The notes under the pieces are model-generated. The model was given only the letters and a program-made list of their open reading frames with translations, was not told where the DNA came from and searched no databases. This document shows, one piece after another, positions 7,331 through 15,627 of a stretch of 34,228 nt of DNA. The stretch spans positions 1 through 34,228 of the forward strand of contig JAFRDD010000094.1 in the NCBI GenBank assembly GCA_017404025.1, read 5' to 3'. Source of the DNA: Clostridia bacterium. Its GTDB lineage: Bacteria; Bacillota; Clostridia; TANB77; CAG-508. Every line of letters begins with the position of its first letter. Positions within the stretch are counted from its first letter, which is position 1. Position numbers and translations under genes: made by a program.

Positions 7331-9707
7331 CCTCTTCACTTCTCTTTTTAGTTTTTTCAATAATATTTATTATTCCTGTTGTTCCATCCATTTCTATTAT
7401 ATCTCCAGATTCTATCGTGTTTAATAAATTATTTACACCTACTATTGATGGAATCTTTAATTCTCTAGAAATTATAGCAGTATGAGATAATAATGAACCT
7501 TTTTCAGCTATTATTCCTTTTGCAGTAGCTAATAAAAACACCCACCCTGGATCTGTCATTTTAGTTATTAAAATTCTGTTTTTAACATCTTTTGCTTCAT
7601 TTACATTATTTATAACAAGAGCTTTGCCTTTTACTTTCCCATTAGAACATGGTATACCTCTTAATTCATTATTATTACTGTAAAATTTATTTGTATTTAC
7701 ATTTGTATGATGTTTATCAAATTCTTTTTCCATAAATATAATTCTTGAAAAGCAAGGCAAACATTCATATAATTTGTAATCTTCTTTCCTTTTATTTACT
7801 ATATCTTTCATATTTTCTTTATGTTCTGCTAAATTATTTACTTCTTCAATATTTAAATAAAAAATATCTCTGTAGTTCTCTATTAACCCTTGTTTTTCAT
7901 ATATATGACCCAATTTTAAGAACATGCTTCTTACCATTCCAAATATTCTACTTCTATTTAATCTTGATACTTCTCTGTTTTTTATTCCTCTCATACATTT
8001 TTTGATTATGCTTTTAGTAATAGCATCTTCTTCAATATAGTCTTTGGAGTCATTTTTTGTAAGATTTTTATACATTTCATCTAATTTCTTTAAATCTGTT
8101 CTATACTCTTGAATTTTTTCTTCTAATAATTCAGGGTTTGTCCTAAATGTTAAACTTTCTAATTTTAATTCTTCTAAATTTCTATCTCCATACTTTTGTA
8201 TATACTCATTAAATCTTTCTTTATATTCATTATTAGAAATCTTGTCTTTTTCATATGCTAAAATGACCATTTCTTTTATTGGTTTCATGCTTTCTATATT
8301 AGTTATTCCTGAAATATATCTATTTGCTTTTTCTTCATAATTATCATATTTTTTCTTTAAACGATTTTTTAAAAGTCCTGTAAAAATAAAAGTATATATA
8401 TCATTTAATAGTGTTATATCCCAGCAAGAAAGCAAGTCATCACTTACTTTTTGGTAAAGATTTAAAACATCTCTTTCGTTCATTGATGGCTTAAATTCTT
8501 TATAAAACTCTTCTTGAACTCTTTCAAACTTTTCATTAAGTTTTATCATATTTTTATTAGTATTTTTTATTTCACAAATAGAATTAATATATGTCATGAA
8601 TCTCGTCAATGTTGATATTTCTACTTTATTCTCATCATATGCTTTATTCTTTACCCCTAACATTTCTTGCCATATTGGAATTATCTTTTTGCTAAAAGGT
8701 AAAAATTTTATTACAGTATACCAATTGCTTATTTTGTAATATACTCTTCCATTAGCTGAACCTACCATGTTTTTAAAAGTATTTGTATGTTTTTCTAATT
8801 CTTTTTCATTTTTTAAAACTCTTCTACTAACACCTTCAAAAACGCCACTATAAACTGAATTAACAAATGAAATTGTTAATGGCAAACTAATCCCTGGATA
8901 GCTTTCTACAATATTACTATTGTCTAATATTAAAGGATTCTCTCCCTTAATTGTTGTAATATTTCTAGCTTGTAAAATATATATTTTTTTATTTACAATA
9001 CCATATTCTATATCTAAATAATCACCAAATATATTAGTAATTTCTTGAGAAATACTAATTAAATTTTCTATTAGTTCTCTTTCTAAATAATCTTTGGTTC
9101 CTTCATAATAATAAACTTTATCATTTAAATTGTAATAATAACATGTAGTATTAATTTTATCTGATACAACATTTTCTCCTAAACCTTCTCCTACAACAAT
9201 AACAGATTCATTTAATATTCCTTGTGGATTAGCTGTAAAGATTACACCTGAATATTTAGATTGAACCATTTCTTGAATTATTACATTCATTTCTAGTTCT
9301 TGAATATCAATTTTTTTATTAAAAATATATTCTAACACATTCTCATTATATAAAGATTTAAAGCAATCTATTATTTTAGCTTCTAAATCTTTTTCTTTTA
9401 CATTTAAATATGTATCAAATTGACCCGCAAAACTATCATTTGTACCATCTTCTATATTTGATGATGATCTAACAGCATAGTTTTCACATTTTATTTTTAT
9501 ATTAAAATCTTTATTTATATTTTTTTCTATATAATTTTGTAATATTATACTTTTTTCTTTATTTGTTTTATTTTTGTTTTCTTCCAAAATCTTATTAAGA
9601 ACTTCTTTATCCTGTATAGCATCTTCGAATTTTATAATATCAAATTTAGCAACATTAAATCCATTTTCTCTTAATTTTACTAAATTATCATACTTACTTC
9701 CAAACAT
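7311..9707 (-). CDS. Dikinase 1: rifampin-phosphotransferase-like ATP/His phosphotransferase
   Basis: A 798-residue enzyme of the PEP-synthase/pyruvate phosphate dikinase superfamily. The N-terminal ATP-grasp domain shows YAVRSSSNIEDG, FAGQFDTYLNV and DIEYGI...YILQARNIT (to about residue 250). The C-terminus is the swivelling phosphohistidine domain, PGWVF...GSLLSHTAIISRELKIP with the catalytic His at about 742, and the protein ends about 55 residues later. PEP synthase instead has this domain in the middle followed by a PEP/pyruvate-binding barrel; that barrel is absent, so the architecture is that of rifampin phosphotransferase, which uses ATP to phosphorylate an alcohol with release of AMP and phosphate. 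The substrate here is unknown; the middle ~450 residues should define it. Its ATG overlaps the UbiA stop by one base. Confidence 0.85.
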   Translation of the reverse strand: MFGSKYDNLVKLRENGFNVAKFDIIKFEDAIQDKEVLNKILEENKNKTNKEKSIILQNYIEKNINKDFNIKIKCENYAVRSSSNIEDGTNDSFAGQFDTYLNVKEKDLEAKIIDCFKSLYNENVLEYIFNKKIDIQELEMNVIIQEMVQSKYSGVIFTANPQGILNESVIVVGEGLGENVVSDKINTTCYYYNLNDKVYYYEGTKDYLERELIENLISISQEITNIFGDYLDIEYGIVNKKIYILQARNITTIKGENPLILDNSNIVESYPGISLPLTISFVNSVYSGVFEGVSRRVLKNEKELEKHTNTFKNMVGSANGRVYYKISNWYTVIKFLPFSKKIIPIWQEMLGVKNKAYDENKVEISTLTRFMTYINSICEIKNTNKNMIKLNEKFERVQEEFYKEFKPSMNERDVLNLYQKVSDDLLSCWDITLLNDIYTFIFTGLLKNRLKKKYDNYEEKANRYISGITNIESMKPIKEMVILAYEKDKISNNEYKERFNEYIQKYGDRNLEELKLESLTFRTNPELLEEKIQEYRTDLKKLDEMYKNLTKNDSKDYIEEDAITKSIIKKCMRGIKNREVSRLNRSRIFGMVRSMFLKLGHIYEKQGLIENYRDIFYLNIEEVNNLAEHKENMKDIVNKRKEDYKLYECLPCFSRIIFMEKEFDKHHTNVNTNKFYSNNNELRGIPCSNGKVKGKALVINNVNEAKDVKNRILITKMTDPGWVFLLATAKGIIAEKGSLLSHTAIISRELKIPSIVGVNNLLNTIESGDIIEMDGTTGIINIIEKTKKRSEEDEMYTI

Positions 9708-10606
9708 TATATTTTACCTATTAAAAGATATGCAGCTACTGTTAAAAGCATTGTTGTCTCTTGCATATATGTATATCTTTCTACCTTATCAACAATTTTG
9801 AATCTCTCTGGATCTTTCATAAATTGAACAAATTTAAATGTCATCCACGAAACTAGAATTATTAATATTCCGACAGATATTTTATTTAAATTCCAAACTA
9901 AAATTATATTTGTTATAATATCTATTAAAGTTAATATTAAAACAAATCTAGTAGATTTTTTATATCCAAATAATTTTGAATATGTAGTATAGTCATTTTC
10001 ATCTTTAGGTGCTTTTATTTTTCTTGATACTTCCCATATTAATGCAGGAAAATATAATGTAAATAATACCATTATTGTTGTTAATGAAATAGCTGGAAGA
10101 GAATATTTTATACATGTAAAAGAAATTATGTATAAATTAATAAATAATTGTACTGGATTATGTGTTACTAATGCAAGTGGTAGACTTGGTTGAATCTTAC
10201 TTCTTTGAAAAAACCATTTACTCATTAAATATCCATATACATACAAAATGGCAAAAAATATTAGGTTATTCATAAAAATTATATTTAAAATTATAGCTAT
10301 TATCTGCACAATTGTACAAATTATCATTACATCTGATTTTTTTACTCTTCCACTTGGTAATGGTCTATCTTTAAATAATATTTTATCTGTTTCATAGTCT
10401 TTTAAATCATCTGCTATACGAAGCCACATTAAAAAAGCAAAAACCGTAAATGCTCCAACAATTTCTTGAATCCCAATTTGAAAATCTATAACTCCATTAT
10501 TTAATAAAACTATAAAATATATTTCAAGGAAAATAACTAATCCTAAAAATAATCTTGCAATAATTGGATATCTTTCTTTAAAATAAATATGTAATCTTTT
10601 TAACAT
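9707..10606 (-). CDS. UbiA-family membrane prenyltransferase
   Basis: A 299-residue integral membrane protein with about eight hydrophobic helices. UbiA enzymes transfer a prenyl chain from a prenyl diphosphate to an acceptor, coordinated by two Asp-rich motifs. The first is RIADDLKDYETD (Asp66, 67, 70, 74), followed by RPLPSGRV (81-88), both classical. The second, in WEVSRKIKAPKDENDY, is less canonical. Acceptors in the superfamily include 4-hydroxybenzoate, menaquinone precursors, haem and, for archaeal DGGGP synthase, geranylgeranylglyceryl phosphate. The flanking PssA, Psd and CarS-like genes favour a phospholipid precursor, but quinone or haem synthesis genes are absent rather than disproved. 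The start overlaps the Psd gene by 7 bases and the stop overlaps dikinase 1 by one base. Confidence 0.85.
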   Translation of the reverse strand: MLKRLHIYFKERYPIIARLFLGLVIFLEIYFIVLLNNGVIDFQIGIQEIVGAFTVFAFLMWLRIADDLKDYETDKILFKDRPLPSGRVKKSDVMIICTIVQIIAIILNIIFMNNLIFFAILYVYGYLMSKWFFQRSKIQPSLPLALVTHNPVQLFINLYIISFTCIKYSLPAISLTTIMVLFTLYFPALIWEVSRKIKAPKDENDYTTYSKLFGYKKSTRFVLILTLIDIITNIILVWNLNKISVGILIILVSWMTFKFVQFMKDPERFKIVDKVERYTYMQETTMLLTVAAYLLIGKI

Positions 10607-11457
10607 AATAATTCTCCTATTCTTTCTCCATATTCTACTTTAACTTCAATATCTTTTCTGCTGTATTCTAAAATATCTTCATCTATTTTTAAATTATTAG
10701 GTGTCAATATTACAATTGTAGAACCTCCCAATTCAAAATATCCCTTTTCATCACCTTTTTTAAATGTCTCTTTTTCATAATTAGTAATCTTACCAACTAA
10801 TAATGCTCCTATTTCTATATATATTAAGTCTCCAAAGTTTTCCGTTTTCATATAATTACAAATTCTACTGTTCTGCGAATATACTTTATGCTTATTTGAA
10901 ATTGAACTAACAGTATGTAACTTTCCTCTGATTTTGTCTACTTTTTCTATTTTCCCATTATCTATATAACAATATCTATGATAATTATCCATTGATAATC
11001 TAAATACTAAACAATTTCCATCTTTATATTTTTCTGTTTCAAAATCACTATTCAATAACTCATTAATTGTATAAACACTTTGCTTTATATTTATTTTTAA
11101 ATCTTTTGAAATTTTATATACTAATAGTTTAGATTCTGCTGGTGAAATAAATATATTTTTTTCTTTTTTTAATGAAACGTTTTTCTTTTTTCTTGTAAAA
11201 AATTCATTAAACGATTTATACTTTTCCTTTTCAAATTTTGATAAATCTATTTTATATTGTTCAATAAATTTTTTTACTTTTCTCTTACTAAGAAAACTTT
11301 TATTATAAATACCATTTATTTTTGAAAATCCTGAATTTATAATTAATTTTAAAAGTATTCTTCCGCAAGAATTATTATATAAGAAATTCAAATACTTTCC
11401 ACCATATTGTTGTTCTTCTTCAATTGCATTAGTTTTTCTATTATATACTTTTCTCAT
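10600..11457 (-). CDS. psd: Phosphatidylserine (or archaetidylserine) decarboxylase
   Basis: A 285-residue pyruvoyl enzyme that decarboxylates the serine head group of a phospholipid to ethanolamine at the membrane surface. The autocleavage motif is GGST (in FELGGSTIVIL), with Ser246 expected to become the pyruvoyl group of the small C-terminal alpha chain. FNEFFTRK, SPAESKLL and the His-containing MDNYHRYCYIDNG are conserved in clostridial Psd proteins, and the length agrees with them. The ATG overlaps the stop of the preceding pssA gene by four bases (ATGA). In a standard bacterium this would complete phosphatidylethanolamine synthesis; given the neighbours, the diradyl part of the substrate may be isoprenoid. 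Confidence 0.92.
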   Translation of the reverse strand: MRKVYNRKTNAIEEEQQYGGKYLNFLYNNSCGRILLKLIINSGFSKINGIYNKSFLSKRKVKKFIEQYKIDLSKFEKEKYKSFNEFFTRKKKNVSLKKEKNIFISPAESKLLVYKISKDLKINIKQSVYTINELLNSDFETEKYKDGNCLVFRLSMDNYHRYCYIDNGKIEKVDKIRGKLHTVSSISNKHKVYSQNSRICNYMKTENFGDLIYIEIGALLVGKITNYEKETFKKGDEKGYFELGGSTIVILTPNNLKIDEDILEYSRKDIEVKVEYGERIGELLC

Positions 11458-12068
11458 AGAACCCCCAAATATAGTATTAACATTCCAATTGCAAGTATTG
11501 AAAATATCACATAAGCAATTCCTTTTGGCTTTATAATTTTAATATTTAAAATATTTAGCATAGCAACGCCTAATACTAATATTGTGTATACTATACTAAA
11601 TATATTTAATGATAATACATACTTTAATAAATAAAATACCGGAAATATTAATGCAGTATAAGTTACAGGTAACCCTTTATAATATTTTACAGGAGCATCA
11701 TTATTCTCAACTGTTATATTAAAATATGCAAGCCTTGCTACTCCACAAACTGCAAATATTGCAATTATTATTAATTGATACCAAGAATTCATTTGTAGCT
11801 TGAACAAAATTGTTACAGGTAGTGCAATAAAATCTATTACATCAACTAACGAATCTAACTGTATTCCAAAGTTTTTTTCTTCTTCTGTTCTTTTACATTT
11901 TCTTGCAATTGCACCATCAAATAAATCACATATTCCCGCTATTATTAAACACGCTATTGCTAAGTTTATACTATTTTCATAATTAAAACATAGAAATATA
12001 CCTAAAATACTAACTATTAATCCAACATAAGTTAATATTACTGATTTATTCCATTTACCAATAACCAT
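11454..12068 (-). CDS. pssA: CDP-alcohol phosphatidyltransferase, phosphatidylserine synthase type
   Basis: A 204-residue polytopic membrane enzyme that would join a CDP-activated lipid to serine. The CDP-alcohol phosphatidyltransferase signature is present as Asp48, Asp51-Gly52, Ala55-Arg56, Gly68, Asp72 and Asp76. The gap between the AR pair and the Gly is 11 residues instead of the common 8, a small insertion of charged residues (KCKRTEEEKNF). Immediate coupling to psd supports serine as the alcohol. Three bases separate its start from the stop of dikinase 2. Archaetidylserine synthases belong to the same family, so the lipid backbone cannot be deduced from this protein alone. Confidence 0.88.
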   Translation of the reverse strand: MVIGKWNKSVILTYVGLIVSILGIFLCFNYENSINLAIACLIIAGICDLFDGAIARKCKRTEEEKNFGIQLDSLVDVIDFIALPVTILFKLQMNSWYQLIIIAIFAVCGVARLAYFNITVENNDAPVKYYKGLPVTYTALIFPVFYLLKYVLSLNIFSIVYTILVLGVAMLNILNIKIIKPKGIAYVIFSILAIGMLILYLGVL

Positions 12069-12071
12069 ATA

Positions 12072-14579
12072 TTATTCCTCCACTATCGTTACAATTCCAG
12101 TAGATCCATCTATCATTATTTTTTGTCCATCTTTTATTTTGCTCATTACATCATGGCAACTAACTATTGCAGGTATTCCATATTCTCTTGATACAATTGC
12201 TGCATGACATAGTATACCTCCATATTCTGTTACAATACCTGATAATATTGCAAATTTAGGTGTCCATCCTGTATCAGTAAATTTTGTAACTAATATATCG
12301 TCTTTTTGAAGTTTATTTATTTCATCAAAACTTTCTATAACTCTTGCAGTACCAACAACTTTTCCATTGTTTGCACCTAATCCTTTAATTTCATCTGATT
12401 TTCTTTCATTATTTTTTTCAGTTGATGTTATACTTTGTCCAATTTCATTTTCACTCATAAAGTTTTTATAAGCATTATAATATGTTTTATTTCTTTTAAT
12501 TATATTTTTAATATCATCTTTAGAAATTTTCCCATCTAAGTATTCCCATATATCAGCCACTTTTAAGAACCATATGTCTTCTTTTCTTTCAATAACTTTT
12601 TCTTCTACTAATTTCTTAGATAATTCAACAGTATAAATTCTTATAATATAATAAAATCTTGTTGAGACATCTCTAAATTCTTCTCTCCACCATAACATTT
12701 TTCTCATTTTTTCAACTTTGTCTTTTATTTTATTATATTTTTTCTTACTTACTTCTTTTTCAATTCTATTAAATATTTTCTCATAAGCTTCTTTTCCCTG
12801 CTTTTTATCTTCTAATGGGCTAAATGAATCTTCTAATAAACACATATCTTTTAAAGTATTTATAAATGGTGAAACATCTTCATAATAGCACTTATATGTA
12901 ACATCTAATTCTTTATCAGAATGATATCCATAATTCTTTATTAATTTTTTTACACTTTCAAAACTAGCATTATCTACATTTTCTAAATCTTTTATTATTT
13001 CTTCACAAGTTTTTTCTTGCCAATATTTAAAATCTTTTTTATCACTTCTTATTTTTCTACTTATTTCCCACATATCATAAAAAGGTAATAAATGTGAAAT
13101 ATTTTCTATGCTTCCTAAAAGTGTTAAATATTCTGATTCTGAAACATATTTTAATAATCCGTCTTTATATAATGATTGATGAATTGTATTTATAAATATT
13201 TGCCAAAAATACGTAGATTCACTTAACAAATAATCATCATGTGTTAATTTGTACCATGTTTCTTTTATATTTTGTATTTCACCATTATCATAACTTGTCT
13301 TATAATTATAATATTTTTCTAATAAATCATCTTTATATTTTTGTGCATTTTTATTTCTAGTATTCAAAATTTTCTTTTGAGCAATAGCCATTCTTATAAT
13401 ATCTTTTAGAGATTTTAATGTTACTTTTGTAGTTTTTCCTTCTCCTTCATAGTTCATTTTTATTCCATATTCACTATCAAACTCTCTTTCACGATATCCT
13501 ATAACTTGGCTCATAGCTCTTTTTACTACTGACAAATTCCAATAACAACGTGCATAAAACATTTCTCCTAATTTAGGACTAATATCTTTTTCTCTTAAAA
13601 TCTTTGACTCTAAAAGGAATTTCTTAAGCACATATTCCCAAATATATTCATATAAACTCCACATATATGGAGTACAAATTGTTGCTGAAACCCCTCCATC
13701 TTTAAAATCCGCTGTTGTCCAAAGTTCTTTTATTCCTTGATACTGTATCTTTGTAATTCTTCTTGCTTGTAAAATATATAACTTATTATTATATATTCCA
13801 AACTCTATATCACATGGATAACCAAAATATAATTGTATGTTCAAAAATTTTTCAGTCATTTCTTCTAATATTTTTTTATCTAATAATTTATTATTTTCAT
13901 CATATTTATACTTTTTTTCAAACCAATTATAATAATATTGTTCAGGTGCAACTTTACCGCTAACTATATTTTCTCCTAACCCTTTACCAACTTCTATAAC
14001 CATTTCTTTATCATTTCCAGTTATTGGATTAATTGTAAAACAAATTCCAGAACATTCTGACTGTATCATTTCTTGAACAATAACAGTCATTCTCATATCA
14101 GTAAAACTAATATTATTATTTAATAAGTAGTTTAAAATCACTTCTGAAAACATTGATTTATAACAATTTATTATTTTATTTTTCAAATCTTCATAAGATA
14201 CATTTAAAAAAGTTTCATATTGTCCAGCAAAAGAATATTCATCTAAATCTTCTTTTGTTCCACTACTTCTTACAGCATATAATTTATTTTTATCTATATT
14301 ATTTTCAATCTCATTATTTATCTTTTCACTAAATTCTATATCATTAAACAAATTAGATATCTGTGAACTTATCTTGTTTACATTTTCTTTTGTTAGTTTT
14401 TTTAACAGATTTTCTATTTTTAAATTTATATCATTATCTTTAATTATTTCTGTATATGTATCAACGTCTAAAACAAAACCATCAGGGACATTGAATTTAT
14501 TCTTTTTCATTTCTATTAAAAACTTCGCTTTATTTCCTACTTTTTCTAAGTCTTTCACATCTTTAAATTTTGATATCAT
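12072..14579 (-). CDS. Dikinase 2: rifampin-phosphotransferase-like ATP/His phosphotransferase
   Basis: An 835-residue paralogue of dikinase 1 with the same order of parts. ATP-grasp motifs are YAVRSSGTKEDLDEYSFAGQ, the ITGN...GKGLGEN region and CDIEFGI...YILQARRIT; the C-terminal phosphohistidine domain is TGWTP...YGGILCHAAIVSREYGIP with His at about 792, where Cys replaces the usual Ser before the His. The protein ends 43 residues later with no PEP/pyruvate barrel. The middle region (about residues 290-700) is helical, Trp- and Tyr-rich and very different from that of dikinase 1, so the two probably act on different substrates or on successive intermediates. Second gene of the operon, 10 bases after the CarS-like gene. 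Confidence 0.85.
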   Translation of the reverse strand: MISKFKDVKDLEKVGNKAKFLIEMKKNKFNVPDGFVLDVDTYTEIIKDNDINLKIENLLKKLTKENVNKISSQISNLFNDIEFSEKINNEIENNIDKNKLYAVRSSGTKEDLDEYSFAGQYETFLNVSYEDLKNKIINCYKSMFSEVILNYLLNNNISFTDMRMTVIVQEMIQSECSGICFTINPITGNDKEMVIEVGKGLGENIVSGKVAPEQYYYNWFEKKYKYDENNKLLDKKILEEMTEKFLNIQLYFGYPCDIEFGIYNNKLYILQARRITKIQYQGIKELWTTADFKDGGVSATICTPYMWSLYEYIWEYVLKKFLLESKILREKDISPKLGEMFYARCYWNLSVVKRAMSQVIGYREREFDSEYGIKMNYEGEGKTTKVTLKSLKDIIRMAIAQKKILNTRNKNAQKYKDDLLEKYYNYKTSYDNGEIQNIKETWYKLTHDDYLLSESTYFWQIFINTIHQSLYKDGLLKYVSESEYLTLLGSIENISHLLPFYDMWEISRKIRSDKKDFKYWQEKTCEEIIKDLENVDNASFESVKKLIKNYGYHSDKELDVTYKCYYEDVSPFINTLKDMCLLEDSFSPLEDKKQGKEAYEKIFNRIEKEVSKKKYNKIKDKVEKMRKMLWWREEFRDVSTRFYYIIRIYTVELSKKLVEEKVIERKEDIWFLKVADIWEYLDGKISKDDIKNIIKRNKTYYNAYKNFMSENEIGQSITSTEKNNERKSDEIKGLGANNGKVVGTARVIESFDEINKLQKDDILVTKFTDTGWTPKFAILSGIVTEYGGILCHAAIVSREYGIPAIVSCHDVMSKIKDGQKIMIDGSTGIVTIVEE

Positions 14580-14589
14580 TTTTTCACCT

Positions 14590-15177
14590 CTAAAACATAT
14601 TTTTTCTCAATTTAAATAAATATAATAATATATTTATTACAATATGTGTAATTGCTCCTACTATTACATATAAAAAATAGAATTTTAGGGACAGGTTAAA
14701 AAATACACATACTACTAAGCAACATCCAAATATTGAATCTGCTTGGTCTAAAAATATGAAAAAGATTTTTTTTAATCCACTAGTTGTTTTTCCCGGTGCT
14801 ATTCCAATTCTTCTTTTTATAAAGCTATTTGGTAATTCAAATAATGAATATGCTAATCCCAATAATGTACCTATTAAAACATTATAAAAAAAAGTATTAG
14901 TATAATTAATAAAAAAGAAATTATAATTTTCTATATTTAATATTCTACACAAAAATCCCCACAATACTGCTGAAATTATGTTAAAAATCACATATCCCAA
15001 AATTCCTTTAAATGTTTTATTTTCCCCAAAAATTCTTTTTCCATCTATAAAATTTTTTTTAAAATCCACTGGGGTATTTAATTTTTTTAAAATTGATGAT
15101 TTGCACCAAACCATATTCAAAACTCCTGCTATAATTGTTGGAAATAGTGTAACATACATCATTATGATTATTTTCAT
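14590..15177 (-). CDS. CarS-like CDP-archaeol synthase (DUF46 cytidylyltransferase)
   Basis: A 195-residue membrane protein with about five hydrophobic helices. It carries the features of the CarS/DUF46 family, which uses CTP to activate unsaturated archaetidic acid to its CDP form in archaea: a PVDFKKNFIDGKRIFGENKT block (about 36-55), then FIKRRIGI (119-126) and the cytosolic LDQADS motif (143-148). CdsA, the usual bacterial CDP-diacylglycerol synthase, has a different signature. It heads the seven-gene operon; GGGGA lies 6 bases before the ATG and an extended -10 promoter lies 40 bases upstream. A bacterial homologue might accept diacyl or mixed ether substrates; the family call is firm, the substrate is not. 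Confidence 0.82.
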   Translation of the reverse strand: MKIIIMMYVTLFPTIIAGVLNMVWCKSSILKKLNTPVDFKKNFIDGKRIFGENKTFKGILGYVIFNIISAVLWGFLCRILNIENYNFFFINYTNTFFYNVLIGTLLGLAYSLFELPNSFIKRRIGIAPGKTTSGLKKIFFIFLDQADSIFGCCLVVCVFFNLSLKFYFLYVIVGAITHIVINILLYLFKLRKNMF

Positions 15178-15217
15178 AATATCCCCGCCTTAAAACTATT
15201 TATATAAAATCTCTTTT

Positions 15218-15226
15218 ATTATAACA
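15218..15226 (-). promoter_or_regulatory. Extended -10 promoter of the lipid operon
   Basis: On the minus strand TGTTATAAT is a perfect extended -10 element; no recognisable -35 lies 17 bases upstream, which is common for activator-dependent promoters. A Spo0A-like box lies at 15259-15267, about -43 to -51 from the expected start. Confidence 0.65.
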
Positions 15227-15258
15227 TATTTTACGAAAAATAGGGCTTTTTTTAGAAA

Positions 15259-15267
15259 ATTGTCGAA
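15259..15267 (+). promoter_or_regulatory. Spo0A-box-like site before the lipid operon
   Basis: ATTGTCGAA differs from the 0A-box consensus TTTGTCRAA by one base. Its distance from the extended -10 element places it where Spo0A usually binds to activate transcription. Confidence 0.4.
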
Positions 15268-15268
15268 G

Positions 15269-15324
15269 AATTTTTTAGTAAAATCTTTGGGACACTTAAT
15301 GGTAAATAATTTTACTAAAAAATT
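15269..15324. repeat. 16-bp perfect inverted repeat with 24-base loop
   Basis: AATTTTTTAGTAAAAT (15269-15284) is the exact reverse complement of 15309-15324. It lies between the spo0E-like gene terminator and the lipid operon promoter; either a second terminator or a regulator binding pair. Confidence 0.55.
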
Positions 15325-15327
15325 AAA

Positions 15328-15376
15328 AGCTTTCAAAATTTTATATAAATTAAATTCATATAAAACTTTGAAAGCT
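15328..15376 (-). terminator. Terminator of the spo0E-like gene
   Basis: A 19-bp stem with one mismatch (AGCTTTCAAA...TTTGAAAGCT as the outer part) is followed on the minus strand by TTTTAATTTTTT. It starts 8 bases past the stop codon. Confidence 0.7.
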
Positions 15377-15383
15377 CTATTCT

Positions 15384-15554
15384 TTAAACACATTTTACAT
15401 GTAGCTCTCTTTCTTCTTTTTCCTTTATTTTATAATATTCAGCTATAAGCTCATCTAGTTCTATGCTTAATTGATAAATAATACTATAATCTTGTCCAGT
15501 TTCGATGCTATTGTTTAATTTTTCTCTTAATTTACAAATTTCTTCATTCAACAT
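15384..15554 (-). CDS. Spo0E-like aspartyl-phosphate phosphatase
   Basis: A 56-residue protein of the Spo0E/YisI/YnzD family, which dephosphorylates Spo0A-P and so delays sporulation. The family pattern is visible: an N-terminal helix with ICKLREKLNN, then a second helix carrying SIELDELIAEYY, which matches the signature S-x-x-L-D-x-L-I with the key Asp at residue 34. Length and two-helix layout are typical. AAGGAG lies 8 bases before the chosen ATG; another ATG six bases upstream touches the ribosome-binding site and is unlikely. It is monocistronic, with a candidate promoter at 15599-15627 and terminator at 15328-15376. It supports an endospore-forming lineage. Confidence 0.82.
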   Translation of the reverse strand: MLNEEICKLREKLNNSIETGQDYSIIYQLSIELDELIAEYYKIKEKEERELHVKCV

Positions 15555-15598
15555 ATACATCTCTCCTTTTTTTTATTTTTTCTCTTACGTATATATAT

Positions 15599-15627
15599 AA
15601 ATTAACATATTTTTCCATTATAGTCAA
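15599..15627 (-). promoter_or_regulatory. Candidate promoter of the spo0E-like gene
   Basis: TTGACT (15622-15627), 17 bases, TAATTT (15599-15604) on the minus strand. A second Spo0A-like site, TATGTCGAA on the minus strand (15677-15685), lies about 50 bases upstream of the -35. Confidence 0.45.

Noticed and set aside
7311..14579. Calling the two dikinases PEP synthase or pyruvate phosphate dikinase
   Set aside because: The phosphohistidine domain is C-terminal and the PEP/pyruvate-binding barrel is absent, so PEP formation is not supported.
15196..15448. Overlapping 60-65 codon frames on both strands
   Set aside because: They arise from translating the two large hairpins, have no ribosome-binding sites, and one overlaps the better-supported spo0E-like gene.
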